A stretch of 64,000 nt of DNA, taken from the NCBI RefSeq assembly GCF_027856955.1, contig NZ_JAPSMD010000001.1:34929-98928 (forward strand), in the 5' to 3' direction. Positions 62,066 through 64,000 of the stretch are shown one piece after another. Position 1 is the first letter of the stretch, and every line of letters begins with the position of its first letter. The stretch is from Falsiroseomonas oryzae (GTDB lineage Bacteria > Pseudomonadota > Alphaproteobacteria > Acetobacterales > Acetobacteraceae). The translations under genes were made by a program, and so were the position numbers. The notes beneath the pieces were generated by a model. That model did no database searches and was not told the DNA's origin. It worked only from the letters and a program-made list of their open reading frames with translations.

Positions 62066-62534
62066 GCAGGTCGAGGGCGAGTTCCACCGCCGGCCCGATC
62101 GCCTGCTCGACGGACGCATGGAGGCCGATGCCGTAGCCTTCGGCATCGTTCGGCTGGCAGGCGACGATGCGCACCAGGCCAGGCAGCGCGCCGATCTCGC
62201 GCGCGAGCGTCAGGGCGCGCACCGGTGTGGCGTAGTGCATGTCGCAGAAGAAGTCGCGGCGTTCGGTGTCGCTCATCGCTGCCGTATCGGGCAGCACAGG
62301 CTCCAGCAGCGCGACCTCGCCCGGCGCGCGGCCGCGGTCCACCGCGTCGAACAGCACCAGCGCGTCGTAGCCACGCATCAGTTCCTGCACCATGTGGATG
62401 CCGCCGATGCCGGTCTCCATGACCACTGCATCCGCCGGGCAACGGGGATCCTCGCGCAGGCGGCGCGCGGCCAGTACGCCGAAGCCGTCATCGCCGCGCA
62501 GCGGATTGCCGACGCCGGCGACCAGCGCGCGCAT
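62034..62534 (-). CDS. NiFe hydrogenase maturation protease (HyaD/HupD family)
   Basis: A 166-residue endopeptidase; ATG at 62534 is 1 nt after the upstream stop. Family motifs: GVGNPLRGDDGFGVLAARRL, METGIGGIHMVQELMRGYDALVLFDAVD (Asp metal ligand) and DMHYATPVRALTLAREIG (His ligand). It removes the C-terminal peptide of a hydrogenase large subunit after nickel insertion. It is the last gene of a minus-strand set that enters from the right edge. Confidence 0.92.
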   Translation of the reverse strand: MRALVAGVGNPLRGDDGFGVLAARRLREDPRCPADAVVMETGIGGIHMVQELMRGYDALVLFDAVDRGRAPGEVALLEPVLPDTAAMSDTERRDFFCDMHYATPVRALTLAREIGALPGLVRIVACQPNDAEGYGIGLHASVEQAIGPAVELALDLLSRSAAAARP

Positions 62535-62535
62535 C

Positions 62536-63267
62536 TCAGAAGGCCGGTCGCTGCGGATCGAAGGGCATACCGAAGCCGACCAGCACGCGGCCACCGGAAT
62601 CGAGGCGCACTGGATGGCATTCCAGCTTCGCCCCGCCGCCGAGCCGCGAGCCGTCGCGCAGGTCGTAGACGCAGCCGGGCCCGAGCGGGCATATCCAGGA
62701 CAGGCCGCGCAGCGTGCCGCCCATCATCAGCCCGCCATGCCGCGGGCAGGCTGCATCGAGCGCGCGGAACTCGCCGCCAGCCTGCGCCAGCAGGATCGTG
62801 CCTTCCTCCATCCGGCAGAGCAGGGCCTCGCCCTCGGCCGGCGGCTGCAGGACCGGGGCCGGCGACCAGTGCGGCAGATCGCCCTCGCGCAGCGCCGGCG
62901 CTTCCTTCTCGCCGATGAAGTCCCAGACCTTGGCGCAGCCCGGCTGCTCCGGCGGCAGCAGGTCGTACATGCCGAACAGGGTCCGGATGGCGGGGTCTGT
63001 GACGACCTGCTCCACCACGCCCTCCTTGAAGAGGCGCACCAGGCGATGCAGCGACTCGCGATGCACCGCATCGATGCCCTGCAGCAGCGCGAGCACCTGA
63101 GCGTGCTGCGCCGGGTCGAGCGCGGTCTCCAGCTCCGCCAGCCTGCCGTTCACCTCGTCGAGCAGCCGAAGCCACTCCTCGTTGGTGCGGTAGCCGACTA
63201 GGGCCTGCGGGTCAGTCGTGATCGCACACCTCGTCGCCCTCGCAGCAGCCGGCGGTGCATTCGCCAT
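62536..63267 (-). CDS. Rieske-like protein of the hydrogenase accessory set
   Basis: About 243 residues. The start is uncertain: ATG 63267 overlaps the upstream gene by 56 bp; GTG 63153 is the next option, but YRTNEEWLRLLDEVNG before it looks coding. The N-terminal half is helical (LAELETALDPAQHAQVLALLQGIDAVHRESLHRLVRLF) with VVTDPAIRTLFGMYDLLP, similar to NifU-like partners in high-affinity hydrogenase clusters. The C-terminal half is a Rieske fold (ACPRHGGLMMGG, ICPLGPGCVYDLRDG) in which the second ligand pair reads CPLGPGC rather than CPWHG; the usual His is missing. It may pass electrons or serve in cluster assembly. Confidence 0.7.
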   Translation of the reverse strand: MANAPPAAARATRCAITTDPQALVGYRTNEEWLRLLDEVNGRLAELETALDPAQHAQVLALLQGIDAVHRESLHRLVRLFKEGVVEQVVTDPAIRTLFGMYDLLPPEQPGCAKVWDFIGEKEAPALREGDLPHWSPAPVLQPPAEGEALLCRMEEGTILLAQAGGEFRALDAACPRHGGLMMGGTLRGLSWICPLGPGCVYDLRDGSRLGGGAKLECHPVRLDSGGRVLVGFGMPFDPQRPAF

Positions 63268-63559
63268 GCGTGCCGGTCTGGAACTCGGTGAAGGTCTCGA
63301 CGAAGAGCCGCCCGGCGCCGCGCTTCCCGCCGGCGGTGAAGGCGTAGGTGCCGAAGGATTTCTCCATCGTGCCGTCGGCGGCCAGCGCCTCGAAGATGTC
63401 GGCAACCAGCGCGCGGTCGAGATTGAGGAAGGGCATCACCGCGGCCGGCGAGAAGCGCTCGCCGAAGCCTTCGCCCTGATACCAGTAGCAGATCTGCATG
63501 ATCTCCTCGCGCGCCTGCAGGCGGTCGAGGGCGGAGGGGGCTTCGGCGGTGTGGCTCAC
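63212..63559 (-). CDS. Small Cys-rich protein of the hydrogenase accessory set
   Basis: A 115-residue protein with GTG start at 63559 (4-bp overlap with the upstream gene). It has a helical N-terminal half (ALDRLQAREEIMQICYWYQGEGFG), a winged-helix-like middle (FLNLDRALVADIFEALAADGTMEKS) and a C-terminal tail with Cys101, Cys105, Cys106 and Cys112 in ECTAGCCEGDEVCDHD. I do not recognise a named family. The cysteine tail suggests metal or cluster binding, consistent with its position between hydrogenase-related genes. Confidence 0.72.
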   Translation of the reverse strand: MSHTAEAPSALDRLQAREEIMQICYWYQGEGFGERFSPAAVMPFLNLDRALVADIFEALAADGTMEKSFGTYAFTAGGKRGAGRLFVETFTEFQTGTHGECTAGCCEGDEVCDHD

Positions 63560-64000
63560 GGGCGGCCTCTGGGCGCGGCGAGGGCGGCATTCTGCGTGAA
63601 GGCTGTCAGCGGCACCAGCGTCGATGCGGCCTTCGACGGAGCCGCGGCGCCGCACAGGACGCCGACGGTCGTCTCGATCAGCGCCGTCGTGACCGCTTCC
63701 GGAGAGAAGCCGAGATGGGCGGCAAGGGCGTCGTCATCGGCCCAGCCCTCGCTCTCGGCGATCACCATGCGCTGGAAGGTATCGGCGGGCAGGTCGGCCT
63801 CCACGCTCCAGACAGGCTCGGGCCAGATGCCGAACTGGGTGCCGATCATCAGCGTGTTCTCGAGGTCGACGACGCCGGTCACCGCTTCGTAGATGCGGTC
63901 CTGCATCGCGACAGGGGGCAGCGTGCCGCCGCGCCAGCGCCAGGCCGCGACCGCGCCGGGCCGGCGGCAGATCGCGGCGGCGCCGACCAGCACGACGCGG
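63556..64000 (-). CDS. Unknown protein, continues past the right edge
   Basis: The frame is open to the edge (VVLVGAAAICRRPGAVAAWRW...), so the gene may start outside; an internal ATG at 63906 (MQDRIYEAVTGVVDLENTLM) is an alternative start. The visible part has IGTQFGIWPEPVWSVEADL and a helical segment with DDDALAAHLGFSPEAVTTALIE. I do not recognise it. It is the most upstream visible gene of the minus-strand hydrogenase accessory run; hydrogenase structural genes may lie beyond the edge. Confidence 0.6.
   Translation of the reverse strand, partial: RVVLVGAAAICRRPGAVAAWRWRGGTLPPVAMQDRIYEAVTGVVDLENTLMIGTQFGIWPEPVWSVEADLPADTFQRMVIAESEGWADDDALAAHLGFSPEAVTTALIETTVGVLCGAAAPSKAASTLVPLTAFTQNAALAAPRGRP

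Overview
The window is about 70% GC and densely coding, with short intergenic spaces and many 1-4 bp stop/start overlaps. Gene content (tripartite tricarboxylate-type binding receptors, several dipeptide-family ABC importers, CueR and CusRS-like metal regulation, Hyp proteins for a NiFe hydrogenase) suggests an alphaproteobacterium. My best guess is an Acetobacteraceae member of the Roseomonas type; that placement is inference from style and composition, not from a marker gene. No tRNA, rRNA or CRISPR array was seen.

Layout. (1) 1-2020: the 5' part of a glutathione S-transferase gene, divergent from a two-gene class I fumarase/tartrate dehydratase. (2) 2133-9895, minus strand: a peptide-type uptake operon with an M20 amidohydrolase, a Tat-exported solute-binding protein, two permeases, two ATPases and an Asp/Glu racemase-superfamily protein. 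(3) 9977-17634: a TctE/QseC-like two-component system divergent from a 1838-residue RTX protein that combines a seven-repeat FG-GAP propeller with an integrin-beta-like vWA domain. (4) 17652-30532: a divergent catabolic regulon around an IclR gene. Leftward run iclR, an aconitase-superfamily pair and a TctC-like receptor. Rightward run an isocitrate-lyase-family gene, an amidase, a second complete dipeptide-type ABC importer, a cysteine hydrolase and a glutaredoxin-DinB fusion. (5) 30585-31845: an amidohydrolase and an IS5-like transposase remnant.

(6) 32031-41939: a copper island. copZ-copA-cueR run leftward and an HAE1-type RND pump runs rightward. Both start from matching CueR-type promoters that lie, inverted, at the two ends of a divergent MocR-PaiB gene pair. 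(7) 41942-55081: a DMT exporter; a heavy-metal RND operon ending in its own response regulator and kinase; then a copper-type operon of small periplasmic and membrane proteins and a YHS-domain Cu ATPase. A 16-bp sequence containing a TGACA-N5-TGTCA dyad occurs just upstream of both operons, so the two-component system probably controls both. (8) 55212-64000: a glutathione S-transferase, a REP-like palindrome, an MFS transporter with a His-rich tail, hypF-hypC-hypD-hypE, and a convergent minus-strand set with a hydrogenase protease, an atypical Rieske-like protein and two unknowns. The hydrogenase structural genes are not in the window and may lie past the right edge.

Together the window shows two peptide/organic-acid scavenging regulons, a layered copper defence (CueR for cytoplasmic Cu, a CusRS-like system for periplasmic metal) and a hydrogenase maturation block.
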